Below, piece after piece: positions 25,958 through 35,336 of a stretch of DNA of 64,000 nt. Below the pieces are notes generated by a model, which saw only the letters and a list, made by a program, of their open reading frames with translations, made no database searches and was not told the origin of the DNA. The stretch's first letter is position 1; the number at the start of each line of letters is the position of its first letter. Made by a program: the position numbers and the translations under genes. Source of the stretch: Bosea vestrisii. Its GTDB lineage: Bacteria; Pseudomonadota; Alphaproteobacteria; Rhizobiales; Beijerinckiaceae. The stretch covers positions 4,492,001-4,556,000 of the forward strand of contig NZ_CP126307.1 in the NCBI RefSeq assembly GCF_030144325.1. Direction: 5' to 3'.

Positions 25958-27365
25958 ATGCTGATCCTGCTCGGAACCTTCCTCGGCCTGATGGTGCTCG
26001 GCGTGCCCGTCGCCATCTCGATGGCCGTCGCCTCGCTCGCCTTCATCATCATCACCGGCACCGTGCCGGACGTGATCCCTGGCCCAGCGCATGATCGCTG
26101 GCGTCGAGAGCTTCCCATTGCTGGCGGTGCCCTTCTTCATCCTCGCCGGCAACCTGATGAACATCGCCGGCGTCACCGGCCGCATCTACGCCTTCGCGGT
26201 GGCCCTCGTCGGCTGGATGCGTGGCGGCCTCGCCCAGGTCAACATCATCGGCTCGGTGATCTTCTCCGGCATGTCGGGCACCGCGATCGCCGATGCCGCC
26301 GGCATCGGTACCATCGAGATCAAGGCGATGAAGGACCATGGCTATTCGGCCGAGGTCGCCGTCGGCGTCACCGCCGCTTCCGCCACGCTCGGGCCGATCA
26401 TCCCGCCATCCTTGCCCTTCGTCATCTACGGCATGATGGCGAACACCTCGATCGGCGCGCTCTTCCTCGGCGGCGTCATTCCCGGCGTGGTGATGACGCT
26501 GTTCATGATGCTCACCGTCGCGATCTTCGCCCGCATCTACAAATGGGGGGCGGACACGAAGTTCTCGCTGCGCGAACTCGGCTCGGCCGGCGTCGAGGTG
26601 CTGGTCGTGATGGGTTTCCCGGTGCTGGCCTATCTGCTGGTCTTCGCCGGGCTCGATCCCAACCTCGCCATCGGCATCGCGCTCGCCGTGCTGCTGGCCA
26701 TGGACTACTACTTCAACTTTTCGGCTGTGATGGCGCTGATGACGCCGGTCATCCTGATCGGCGGCATGACCATGGGCTGGTTCACGCCGACGGAGGCCGC
26801 TGCCGCGGCGGTGATCTGGTCGCTCTTCCTCGGCCTGGTGCGCTATCGCTCGATGACCATGCGCAGCCTGACCAAAGCGACGTTCGACACGATCGAGACA
26901 ACGGCCTCGGTGCTGTTCATCGTCACCGCGGCCTCGATCTTCGCCTGGCTGCTCACGGTGTCGCAGACGGCCCAACTGCTCTCCGACCTGATCCTCGGCT
27001 TCACCCAGAACAAGTGGGTGTTCCTGATCCTGGTCAATTTGCTGCTGCTCTTCATCGGCTGCTTCCTCGACACCATCGCGGCGATCACCATCGTCGTGCC
27101 GATCCTGCTGCCGATCGCGCTCAAGCTCGGCGTCGACCCGATCCATTTCGGCCTGATCCTGACGCTCAACCTGATGATCGGGTTGCTGCACCCGCCGCTC
27201 GGCATGGTGCTGTTCGTGCTCTCGCGCGTCGCCAAGCTTTCGGTCGAGCGCACCACCATGGCGATCCTGCCCTGGCTGATCCCGCTCTTTGCGGCGCTGT
27301 TCGCGATCACCTTCATCCCCGAGCTGACGCTCTGGTTGCCGCGCACCATGGGCATGATCAGATAG
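25958..27365 (+). pseudogene. TRAP transporter large permease (DctM family), split by a +1 frameshift
   Basis: The joined protein is a DctM-type permease of about 468 residues. The first 40 residues (MLILLGTFLGLMVLGVPVAI...) are read from 25958; an extra C in the CCC run at 26077-26079 then breaks the frame. The remainder reads from MIAGVESFPLLAVPFFILAGNLMN (26091) to GMIR, 424 residues, with SGTAIADAAGIG, TAASATLGPIIPPS and the LHPPLGMVLFV motif. With one C fewer the frames join as PDVILAQRMIAGVE, exactly the family pattern. The shifted first frame runs on into the next gene and mimics a long fusion. Without repair the first helix would be lost. Confidence 0.88.
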
Positions 27366-27380
27366 GGCGCCTTACGGGGG

Positions 27381-27416
27381 CGGACTGGCGAAAATGGCCC
27401 GCAGTCCCCATTTTTT
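27381..27416 (+). terminator. Putative terminator after the second TRAP operon
   Basis: An imperfect stem based on GGACTG / CAGTCC is followed by CCCATTTTTTC. It begins about 16 nt after the dctM stop. Confidence 0.5.
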
Positions 27417-27541
27417 CTGTCAGGAGGCTGACAGCTGCGGCATGCGGCGGGCGTGTATCGGCCCTGCGCCGAACCCACTGTTACGCTGCCGCGGGCGATT
27501 GCCATCTTGGTGGCGAAGGGGCACTGCCGCGAGGTGGAGCC

Positions 27542-28765
27542 ATGCGGGCGCTGATTGCGAAGATGTTGTCCCGGTTGGTCCGGGAACCCAGGATTGACGT
27601 TGTATTTGCCGATGGATCGCTCCATTCGGCCGGCCAAGGTGCTGTGCCGGCGATCAGGTTGCGTATTGCCGACCGTGAAACCGAATTCAGATTGGCCCTC
27701 GATCCCGAGCTCGCGCTCGGCGAGGCCGTGATGGATGGCCGCGTCATCGTCGAGCGCGGCACGATCTACCAATTGCTCGAGACCCTGGTCTGCGGGCTGT
27801 CACGTCAGCCGCCCTCGGCCTGGGCCGGGTCGCTGACCAAGCTGCGTACAGCGGTCAGGCGGCTGAAGCAGCACAACACCCCGGCCTGGGCCAAGCACAA
27901 CGTCCATCACCATTACGATCTCAAGAGCGAGTTCTTCCGGCTCTTCCTTGATGCCGACCAGCAGTATTCCTGCGCCTTCTTCGAGCATCCGGGCGCGACG
28001 CTGGAGGAGGCGCAGGCCGCCAAGAAGCGCAGGATCGCGGCGAAGCTGGCCCTGAAGCCGGGCCAGCGCGTGCTCGACATCGGCTCCGGCTGGGGCGGGC
28101 TCGGGCTTTCGATCGCGCGCGAGACCGGCGCCAGGGTGACCGGAATCACATTGTCGGAGGAGCAGCTCGCAACGGCGAGCAAGCGAGCGGAAGAGTCGAA
28201 ACTGCCGGTCGAGTTCCGGCTGCAGGACTACCGCGCCGTGAGCGAGCGCTTCGACCGCGTCGTCTCGGTCGGCATGTTCGAGCATGTCGGCGTCGGCTAC
28301 TATCGCGACTACTTCCGCAAGATCAGGGAGCTGCTCGAGGATGACGGCGTAGCCCTGATCCATACGATCGGCCGCAGCACGCCGCCCGGCGCGACCAACC
28401 CGTTCATCGCCAAGTACATCTTCCCCGGCGGCTATATCCCGGCGCTGTCGGAGGTTGCCGCTGCGGTGGAGCAGGAAGGGTTGATCATCACCGATGTCGA
28501 AGTGCTGCGCCTGCACTATGCCGAGACGCTGAAGGCCTGGCGCGAGCGTTTCCTCGCCCATCGGCCGGAGGCCGTCGCGATGTATGACGAGCGCTTCGCC
28601 AGGATGTGGGAGTTCTACCTCGCCGCCTCCGAAGCGAGCTTCCGCTATGACGGTCTCGTCGTCTTCCAGCTCCAGCTCGCCAAGCGGCTGGGCACGCTGC
28701 CGATGACGCGGGACTATATGAGCGAGAAGGGCAGGGCTGCCGAGCCGGTCGACCGGGCGGCCTGA
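27542..28765 (+). CDS. cfa: Cyclopropane-fatty-acyl-phospholipid synthase family methyltransferase
   Basis: This 407-residue enzyme transfers a methylene group from S-adenosylmethionine to unsaturated phospholipid acyl chains. Seen in the sequence: an N-terminal family domain, HHYDLKSEFFRLFLD, YSCAFFE, the SAM-binding motif VLDIGSGWGGLGL (about residues 176-188), SVGMFEHVGVGYY and GRSTPPGATNPFIAKYIFPGGYIP. Length is typical. The ATG at 27542 follows GAGGTGGAG. It is monocistronic, separated from dctM by a terminator and followed by a palindromic element. Membrane modification of this kind usually supports stress tolerance. Confidence 0.93.
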   Translation: MRALIAKMLSRLVREPRIDVVFADGSLHSAGQGAVPAIRLRIADRETEFRLALDPELALGEAVMDGRVIVERGTIYQLLETLVCGLSRQPPSAWAGSLTKLRTAVRRLKQHNTPAWAKHNVHHHYDLKSEFFRLFLDADQQYSCAFFEHPGATLEEAQAAKKRRIAAKLALKPGQRVLDIGSGWGGLGLSIARETGARVTGITLSEEQLATASKRAEESKLPVEFRLQDYRAVSERFDRVVSVGMFEHVGVGYYRDYFRKIRELLEDDGVALIHTIGRSTPPGATNPFIAKYIFPGGYIPALSEVAAAVEQEGLIITDVEVLRLHYAETLKAWRERFLAHRPEAVAMYDERFARMWEFYLAASEASFRYDGLVVFQLQLAKRLGTLPMTRDYMSEKGRAAEPVDRAA

Positions 28766-28799
28766 GCGCTTGCGATTGAGCTGCCGCGATGCCCCCGCT

Positions 28800-28914
28800 A
28801 GAGCAGGACGCGAAAAAGTGGGAACCGGTTTTTCGCAATAGTCCTGCTCTAACTTTTTGATGAGAGACGGATTCAGATCTCAAGTGGAACCGCAAAGCGG
28901 TTCCACTTGAGATC
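28800..28914. repeat. Double palindromic intergenic element (GAGCAGGAC type)
   Basis: Two hairpins stand in tandem. The first has arms AGAGCAGGAC at 28800-28809 and 28841-28850 around a smaller CGAAAAA...TTTTTCG stem. The second is a perfect 18-bp stem (GATCTCAAGTGGAACCGC, 28876-28893, and its complement, 28897-28914) with an AAA loop. This style of element is dispersed through Hyphomicrobiales genomes. It separates cfa from the lyase-like pseudogene. Confidence 0.85.
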
Positions 28915-28960
28915 ATCCGGCTCTAGGCTCCGGCCCGGCGGGGGCTAGCGGAGATCAAGC

Positions 28961-30463
28961 ATGCGGTCATCGATGATTGCGCTAGCGCTCGCAGCGCAGA
29001 TGTCAGCTCTTCCAGCCCTTGCCCAGGAACGCCAGCCTCGCGACGAGTTCTTCTGGCTCGGCGAGATCAACAAGGCCACGGCCGTGATCAACACGGATGA
29101 AGGCCTGCTCGACAAGGCGCTGGCGCCGCGCATTGCGGTTGGTCTCGGCAAGGTGCTGCAGGAGGGCGCCAAGCCCGGCGCGAAGCGACCTTCGACCGTG
29201 ATCAGCTTCGAACCGCTGCTGATCGCGGCTGGCGGTCAGGAAGTCACGCTCCTGCATGCCGGCCGTTCGAGCCAGGACATGCATGCGACCTACCGCGCCG
29301 CGATCCTGCGCGACGACATGCTGGCGCTCGCCGACCAGCTCAATCGCACCACGGCAACGCTGGTCGGGCTGGCGGAAAAGCACGCTGCGACCATCGTGCC
29401 GAACTACACCAATGGCGTTGCGGCCCAGCCGAACAGCCTCGGCCACACTTTGCTCGGCCATGCCGCCGGCCTCGAACGCGACGCGGAGCGCATCCGCGAG
29501 GCCTATGCCCGGATCGACCGCTCGGCGATGGGCACGACCGTGCTCAACGGCACGAGCTGGCCGCTCAACCGCAAGCGCATGGCCGATTATCTCGGCTTCG
29601 CGGCGATCGTCGACAACGCCTATGACGCCGGCCAGATCTCCTCGGCCGAGCACCCGGTCGAGGCGGGCGCGATCGTCACCAGCATCGCGCTCCATGCCGG
29701 CGCCTTCGTCGAGGACGTCATGACCCAATATGCCTTCGCGCGGCCCTGGATGCTGCTGCAGGAAGGCGACGGCAACACCTATGTCTCCAGCGCCATGCCG
29801 TAGAAGCGCAATCCCGGCCTGCTCAACACCACGCGCCAGCAGGCCTCGACCGCGATCTCGCTGGCAATGGGAGCCGCGATCCAGGCCCACAACATCACGC
29901 CGGGCATGAGCGACCCCAAGGACGTCAAGCCCAACAGCGCGATGGTGAGGAGCGCGGTCACCGTGCTCGCCAACTGGGACCGCATCCTGAAAGGGCTGGT
30001 GATCAGCCCCGAGCGGGCGCTGGAGGAACTGAACAGCGACTGGACCGCCTCGCAGGAACTGGCCGATCTCCTGATGCGCAAATACAGGCTGCCCTTCCGC
30101 GTCGGCCACCATTTCGCCTCCGAGGTCGTCACCCATGCCAAGGATCACGACATCAAGCCGCTCGATTTCCCCTATGTCGAGGCGAAGCGGATCTATGCCG
30201 CGGCGGTCAAAGGTACCGACTATCCGGCCGAGCTTCCGATCGCCGAGGCCGAGTTCCGCGCCACGCTCGACCCCGTCGCGATCGTGCGCAACCGCGCCAC
30301 CGCCGGCGGCCCGCAGCCGGCCGAGATGGAGCGGATGCTGGCGGGTGCCAAGGCGCGGATCGCGGAGCAGGGCGCCTGGATCAAGGAAGGGCACGAGCGG
30401 ATCGCGGCCTCGCTTGGACGGCTCGACAAGGATTTCGAGGCGCTGCGGGCACAGGTCCAGTAG
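28961..30463 (+). pseudogene. Secreted argininosuccinate lyase-like protein, interrupted by an in-frame TAG
   Basis: The frame encodes an aspartase/fumarase-superfamily protein of about 500 codons with a Sec signal peptide (LALAAQMSALPALAQ), resembling argininosuccinate lyase: RAAILRDDMLALADQLNRTTATLVGLAE, PNYTNGVAAQPNSLGHTLLGHAAG and the signature loop SSAMP-x-KRNPG. Codon 281 (29801-29803) is TAG exactly at the variable signature position, where Gln (CAG) is expected. The frame then stays open to 30463 with AISLAMGAAIQAHNITPGMSD and further helices. A single C-to-T change explains the break. A signal peptide is unusual for this normally cytoplasmic family. Substrate unknown. Confidence 0.8.
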
Positions 30464-30470
30464 CGTCGCC

Positions 30471-31609
30471 TCAGGCGGGCGCCGGGCCGATGTAACGGGC
30501 GCGGGGGCGGATCAGCCGGCCGGTCTCATTCTGCTCCAGCGCATGGGCGAGCCAGCCGGTGCAGCGCGCCGCGGCGAAGATCTGGAACGGCGCGGTTTCC
30601 GGCAGCTCAAGCCGCGCCGCGAGCGCGCTGAGGGCGAAATCGATATTCGGCTCCTCGCCGGTCAGCGCGCCGATCGCGGCCTGCGCCTGCGCATAGGCGG
30701 TTGGCGGCTCGAACGCCGCGAACAGGGCTCGCGCCCGTGGGTCGCCATCGGGATAGAGCGGGTGACCGAAGCCGGGCAATTTGGCGCCGGTCTCCAGCCT
30801 TACTGCCAGCGCCGCCTCCAGCCCGTCGCGCTCGATGTCCCGCATCAGTGCCAGCACGCGCGGCGCGACACCACCATGCGAGGGCCCTGAGAGCGCTGCG
30901 AGCCCCGCCAGCGCGCAGGCGGCGAGCGAGGCGCCGGTCGAGGCGGTGACGCGGGCAGCGAAGGTCGAGGCGTTGAGCTCGTGGTCTGCGAGCAGGACGA
31001 GCGCTCGCCGGATCGGCTCGGCGCCTTCTGTTTCGCAGCCCCAAGCCCGGGCCAGCCGGGCATGGATCGGCCCTTCGCCCGGCCCACCGGCAATGGCGTC
31101 GACCAGCGTGTCGAGAACGGCGGCGGCTTCGAGATAGAGCGCCTTCTTGGCTCGCCCGACCATTGGCCGGTCGGTTGCGGTCCGCGCCGCGATCACCGCG
31201 AAGACACGCGCCAGCGGCTCCCCGGCGGCACGATCGTCGCCAAAGGCGGGAAGCGCTGCGTGCCGCAATCCCAGAGCAGGCGCGCGATATCCTCCAGCTT
31301 GGCGCTCTCGGACAGTCGCGCCGCATCCTGACCGCGATACCACAGGCCACCGCGCTCGATCGTGGTGATGGCCGAGGCGAGCACCGGCTCGCCATAGGCG
31401 ATCGCGTCCTCGGCGATCGCGGCCGGGCGCCGGCCACGCGCCTTGCGATGCTCCAGCCGGGCGACGTCCTCGGCTCGGTAGAGACTGCGGCGCGAATCTT
31501 CGCCGTCGCCGCGCGCCTCGATCAGCCCGCGGCTGACATAGGCGTAGAGCGTCTGCGGCTTCAGGCCGAGCCGCGCCATCGCCTCCTGTGCCGTCAGCCA
31601 GTCCTGCAT
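30471..31609 (-). pseudogene. Citrate synthase-family protein with N-terminal HTH, split by a frameshift
   Basis: The joined protein of about 380 residues begins with a MerR/excisionase-like HTH (DWLTAQEAMARLGLKPQTLYAYVSRGLI, about residues 3-30), followed by a citrate synthase domain. The N-terminal part stops making sense after DCGTQRFPP; the other frame continues FGDDRAAGEPLARVFAVIAARTATDRP and carries the citrate synthase signature regions LLADHELNASTFAARV, GPSHGGVAPRV and GFGHPLYPDGDPRA. One G is missing in the run at 31245-31246. The ATG at 31609 follows GGGAGAGG. It diverges from a second citrate synthase across a 96-bp AT-rich gap. Confidence 0.82.
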
Positions 31610-31675
31610 CGCCTCTCCCTCAGATATATTGATTATATTGTTCAAGATTGATTGTTGCAATGTGGGAGCCGATTT

Positions 31676-31693
31676 TCAAAACGAACGTTTTGA
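31676..31693. promoter_or_regulatory. Palindromic operator-like site between the citrate synthases
   Basis: TCAAAACG-AA-CGTTTTGA is a perfect 8-bp inverted repeat with a 2-nt centre, ending 12 nt before the ATG at 31706 in an AT-rich divergent promoter region. Its position would let a bound protein block the plus-strand gene's leader. The binder is unknown; the HTH of the adjacent citrate synthase-like protein is one candidate. Confidence 0.5.
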
Positions 31694-31705
31694 GGAGTTC
31701 CTGAC

Positions 31706-32782
31706 ATGTCCGATGGTCTCGATGACGTCGTCGCCGCCCATACTGTGCTCTCCGAGGTCGACGGCGCGGCCGGTCGCCTGGTGATCCGCGGCCACAGCCT
31801 TGCCGAGCTCGCTGGCCGCACCAGCTTCGAGGAGATGGCGGCGTTGATGCTCGATGGCTTGCTGCCCGGCTTGCCACAGGGCCGCGAGCTCTCGCTGGCG
31901 CTCGGCCGTGCCCGAGCCGATCTCTTTGGCATGGTCGAGCGCACCGCGCTCGCGGATGGTCTCGGCCCGGTCGAGGCAATTCGCGCCTGGACTGCGCAGA
32001 TTGCTGACGGCGAGGGACCTGATACGGCGCTAAAGCTGCTCGCCGCGCCGGCCGTCTTCACAGCGGCTGCTGTCCGCAAGCGGCGCGGCCTTGCTCCGAT
32101 CGCGCCCGATCCGGCGCTATCACAGGCGGCCGATACACTGCGCATGCTGCGCGGCGAAGCGCCGACCGCGGCCCAGGCGGCAGCGCTCGACAGCTATCTC
32201 GTCACCGTCGCCGATCACGGCCTCAACGCCTCCACTTTCGCGGCGCGTGTCGTCGCCTCGACGCGGGCCGGGCTGGTCTCGGCCGTGCTGGCCGGGATCA
32301 GTGCCCTGAAGGGCCCGCTGCACGGCGGCGCGCCGGGCCCGGTGATCGAGATGCTCGACGCGATCGGCGAGCCGGCCAATGCACGTGCCTGGCTCGAAGA
32401 TGCGCTGGGTCGCGGCGAGCGCTTGATGGGCTTCGGTCATCGCATCTATCGCGTCCGCGATCCGCGCGCCGATGCGCTGAAGCAGGCGATTGCGAAGCTC
32501 GGCGCCGATGCCGGGCGCTTGCGCCTTGCCGAGGCCGTCGAGCAGGCGGCCCTCGCCATCCTGCGCGAGCGCAAGCCCGGCCGTTCGCTCGAAACCAATG
32601 TCGAATTCTACACCGCGCTGCTGCTCGAGGCGCTCGGCTTCCCGCCCGAGGCCTTCACTTGCGTCTTCGCGCTCGGCCGCACCACCGGCTGGCTCGCCCA
32701 TGCCCGCGAACAGATCGAGACCGGCCGCCTGATCCGGCCGCAATCGGTCTATGTCGGCCCGCAGCCGAGGCGGGCGGCTTGA
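31706..32782 (+). CDS. Citrate synthase-family protein without HTH
   Basis: This 358-residue protein belongs to the citrate synthase/methylcitrate synthase superfamily. It shows GRLVIRGHSLAELAGRTSFEEMAALML at the start. The catalytic-region His are in DHGLNASTFAARV and GPLHGGAPGPV, with MGFGHRIYRVRDPRAD and the C-terminal Asp/Arg region VFALGRTTGWLAHAREQ. It condenses an acyl-CoA with an oxoacid, probably oxaloacetate. The neighbour on the opposite strand is a paralogue with an added HTH, a pairing seen in other alphaproteobacteria. GAGGAG lies before the ATG. Confidence 0.88.
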   Translation: MSDGLDDVVAAHTVLSEVDGAAGRLVIRGHSLAELAGRTSFEEMAALMLDGLLPGLPQGRELSLALGRARADLFGMVERTALADGLGPVEAIRAWTAQIADGEGPDTALKLLAAPAVFTAAAVRKRRGLAPIAPDPALSQAADTLRMLRGEAPTAAQAAALDSYLVTVADHGLNASTFAARVVASTRAGLVSAVLAGISALKGPLHGGAPGPVIEMLDAIGEPANARAWLEDALGRGERLMGFGHRIYRVRDPRADALKQAIAKLGADAGRLRLAEAVEQAALAILRERKPGRSLETNVEFYTALLLEALGFPPEAFTCVFALGRTTGWLAHAREQIETGRLIRPQSVYVGPQPRRAA

Positions 32783-32790
32783 GGCGTCAT

Positions 32791-32949
32791 GCGCGGGGAA
32801 CCCCTCTCCTGTAAGGAGAGGGGCAGGGGTGAGGTGTAGGCCCCTCGACCAGTGCCGCGAATGCTGACCGCGCGGTTGGGTTGAGGCTCGCGATATCCCT
32901 CCCGAACACCTCACCCTGCCCTCTCCTTTCAGGAGAGGGTTCCCCGCGC
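32791..32949. repeat. Inverted repeat element overlapping the hutD stop
   Basis: The arms 32791-32838 and 32906-32949 are inverted: GCGCGGGGAACCCCTCTCCTG...GGGGTGAGGTGT pairs with ACACCTCACCC...CAGGAGAGGGTTCCCCGCGC. The right arm includes the last seven codons and the stop of hutD, so the element extends into coding sequence. Confidence 0.8.
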
Positions 32950-33507
32950 CTCGATCGTCAACCGAACCGCATAAAGTTCAGCCTCGCCGTCGCTCGCCAT
33001 AAGATCGACGCGCCCGGGAGCATCGAGAACCGCGCTGTCGCCGGCGGCGATCGCCGCGCCGTTCACCAGCCAATCGCCTCGGCGGGCGACGAGCACCAGC
33101 AGGCCCTCGCTCGTAGCGAGCGAGCCTGCGTCGGAAATGCGCTCGACCCGGTGCCGCCAGCGGCCGCGCCGGCTCATCACATTGAGATCGTCGATTGCCC
33201 CGTCGACCAGTATCCCGTCGACCGTCCGGTCGGCGGCGAAGGGGTAGGGTGTGCTGGCGCGATCCAGCCTGACGCGTTCGCCATCGCCGAAGGCCAGCGT
33301 GATCCCGGCGCCGGTCAGCACCGACAGCGTCCGGTCGATGCCGGGGAAGGACGAGAACGGCCCGTCCTGCCCGACATGGGCCATGCTGATGCGCCAGTCG
33401 AAATCGTTAAATGAAGCGCCTTCCGGCGCCACCGCGATCTCGGTGGTCGTCCCGCCGCCGTTCTTCCACGGCATGACCAGGCAGTCGGCGGCGCGGATGA
33501 TGCGCAT
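32929..33507 (-). CDS. hutD: HutD/Ves family protein
   Basis: This 192-residue cupin-like protein matches HutD: MPWKNGGGTTTEIAVAPEG near the start, FDWRISMAHVGQDGPFSSFPGIDRTL, and GILVDGAIDDLNVMSRRGRW. HutD proteins accompany histidine-utilisation genes, bind formylglutamate in Pseudomonas, and are thought to limit hut expression or activity. The ATG at 33507 has AAGGAC upstream; the frame also opens 10 codons earlier. It lies downstream of hutU, separated by a palindromic element, so it may be transcribed with hutIHGU or on its own. Confidence 0.9.
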   Translation of the reverse strand: MRIIRAADCLVMPWKNGGGTTTEIAVAPEGASFNDFDWRISMAHVGQDGPFSSFPGIDRTLSVLTGAGITLAFGDGERVRLDRASTPYPFAADRTVDGILVDGAIDDLNVMSRRGRWRHRVERISDAGSLATSEGLLVLVARRGDWLVNGAAIAAGDSAVLDAPGRVDLMASDGEAELYAVRLTIEARGTLS

Positions 33508-33539
33508 GGAACGGTCCTTCGTATTCGCGCTCAACATTT

Positions 33540-33660
33540 GTCATTCCGGGGGCGCCCGCAGGGCGAACCCGGAACCCACGACGGGGTGCGACGTGGTGAT
33601 CGGTAGGATTCACCCAGTCGTGGGTTCCGGGTTCTCCGCTTACGCGGAGCCCGGAATGAC
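33540..33660. repeat. Inverted repeat element (GTCATTCCGGG type)
   Basis: The arms 33540-33582 and 33617-33660 are inverted (GTCATTCCGGG...CCGGAACCCACGAC against GTCGTGGGTTCCGG...CCCGGAATGAC), with a 34-nt centre. It fills the hutU-hutD gap and is a typical dispersed palindrome. Confidence 0.85.
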
Positions 33661-33668
33661 ACGATGGC

Positions 33669-35336
33669 TCAGCCCAAAATCCCCGGCAGCTTCAGGCCCT
33701 TCTCCCGGGCGCAATCCAGAGCGATGTCGTAGCCGGCATCGGCATGGCGCATCACGCCGGTCGCCGGGTCGTTCCAAAGCACGCGCTCGAGGCGCTTCGC
33801 CGCTTCCGGCGTGCCGTCGGCGACGATGACCACGCCCGAATGCTGCGAATAGCCCATGCCGACGCCGCCGCCATGGTGCAGCGAGACCCAGGTCGCGCCG
33901 CCGGCCGTGTTGAGCAGGGCGTTGAGCAGCGGCCAGTCCGAGACCGCGTCCGAGCCGTCCTTCATCGCCTCGGTCTCGCGGTTGGGCGAGGCGACCGAGC
34001 CGGAATCGAGATGGTCGCGCCCGATCACGACCGGGGCCTTGAGCTCGCCCTTGGCCACCATCTCGTTGAAGGCGAGGCCGAGCCGGTGGCGGTCGCCGAG
34101 GCCGACCCAGCAGATCCGCGCCGGCAGGCCCTGGAACTGGATGCGCTCGCGCGCCATGTCGAGCCAGTTGTGCAGGTGCTTGTCGTCGGGCAGCAGCTCC
34201 TTGACGCGCTGGTCGGTGCGGTAGATGTCCTCCGGGTCGCCGGAGAGAGCGGCCCAGCGGAATGGACCGACGCCGCGGCAGAACAGCGGGCGGATATAGG
34301 CCGGGACGAAGCCGGGAAAGTCGAAGGCGTTGTCGACGCCCATGTCCTTCGCCATCTGGCGGATATTGTTGCCGTAGTCGAGCGTCGGCACGCCCATTGT
34401 CTGGAAGTCGAGCATCGCCTTGACATGGCTTGCCATCGACGTCTTGGCGGCCAGGATCGTGCCGGCGGGATCGCGCTCCCGGCGCTCCTCCCACTCTTCC
34501 AGCGTCCAGTCGGCCGGCAGATAGCCGTTGAGCGGATCATGCGCCGAGGTCTGGTCGGTGACGACATCCGGGCGGATGCCGCGGCGGACCATATCGGGGA
34601 ATATCTCGGCGGCGTTGCCGAGCACGCCGACCGAGACGGCCTTGCCCTTGGCATGGGCGGCCTCGACGATTTTCAGGGCTTCATCGACGCTGCCGGCCTT
34701 CTCGTCGAGGTAGCCGGTGCGCAGGCGGAAATCGATGCTCGACGGCCTGCACTCGACGGCGATCATCGACGCGCCGGCCATGGTCGCGGCCAGCGGCTGG
34801 GCGCCGCCCATGCCGCCGAGCCCGCCGGTCAGGACCCACTTGCCCTTGAGGCTGCCATTGTAGTGCTGGCGGCCGACCTCGACGAAGGTCTCGTAAGTGC
34901 CCTGAACGATGCCTTGCGTGCCGATATAGATCCAGGAGCCGGCCGTCATCTGGCCGTACATCATCAGCCCGAGCTTATCGAGATGATGGAAATGCTCCCA
35001 ATTGGCATAGGCCGGGACGAGGTTGGAGTTCGCGATCAGCACGCGCGGCGCGTCCGGATGCGTCTTGAAGATGCCGACCGGCTTGCCGGACTGGACCAGC
35101 AGCGTCTCGTCGGCCTCGAGCGAGCGCAGCGAGGCGCAGATCCGGTCGAAATCCTCCCAGGTCCGGGCGGCGCGGCCGATGCCGCCATAGACCACGAGCT
35201 CGCCCGGCTTCTCCGCGACATCAGGATCGAGATTGTTCATCAGCATGCGCAGCGCCGCCTCGGTCAGCCAGGACTTGGCGCTGCGCTCGTTGCCGTGGGG
35301 CGCGCGGATGACGCGGCTGTTGTCGATGCGGGTCAT
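33669..35336 (-). CDS. hutU: Urocanate hydratase
   Basis: This 555-residue NAD-dependent enzyme catalyses the second step of histidine breakdown, urocanate to imidazolonepropionate. It shows VYGGIGRAARTWEDFDRI, GKPVGIFKTHPDAPRVLIANSNLVPAYANWEHF, MYGQMTAGSWIYIGTQGIVQGTYETF and the Gly-rich GGLGGMGGAQPLAA that binds NAD. The conserved region around CRGVGPFRWAALSGDPEDI follows. Length is standard. The start overlaps the hutG stop (ATGA), last in the order hutI-hutH-hutG-hutU. Confidence 0.98.
   Translation of the reverse strand: MTRIDNSRVIRAPHGNERSAKSWLTEAALRMLMNNLDPDVAEKPGELVVYGGIGRAARTWEDFDRICASLRSLEADETLLVQSGKPVGIFKTHPDAPRVLIANSNLVPAYANWEHFHHLDKLGLMMYGQMTAGSWIYIGTQGIVQGTYETFVEVGRQHYNGSLKGKWVLTGGLGGMGGAQPLAATMAGASMIAVECRPSSIDFRLRTGYLDEKAGSVDEALKIVEAAHAKGKAVSVGVLGNAAEIFPDMVRRGIRPDVVTDQTSAHDPLNGYLPADWTLEEWEERRERDPAGTILAAKTSMASHVKAMLDFQTMGVPTLDYGNNIRQMAKDMGVDNAFDFPGFVPAYIRPLFCRGVGPFRWAALSGDPEDIYRTDQRVKELLPDDKHLHNWLDMARERIQFQGLPARICWVGLGDRHRLGLAFNEMVAKGELKAPVVIGRDHLDSGSVASPNRETEAMKDGSDAVSDWPLLNALLNTAGGATWVSLHHGGGVGMGYSQHSGVVIVADGTPEAAKRLERVLWNDPATGVMRHADAGYDIALDCAREKGLKLPGILG

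Noticed and set aside
25958..28765. Apparent 935-residue permease-cyclopropane synthase fusion
   Set aside because: The central part is misread dctM sequence after a +1 shift; cfa has its own start and ribosome binding site at 27542.
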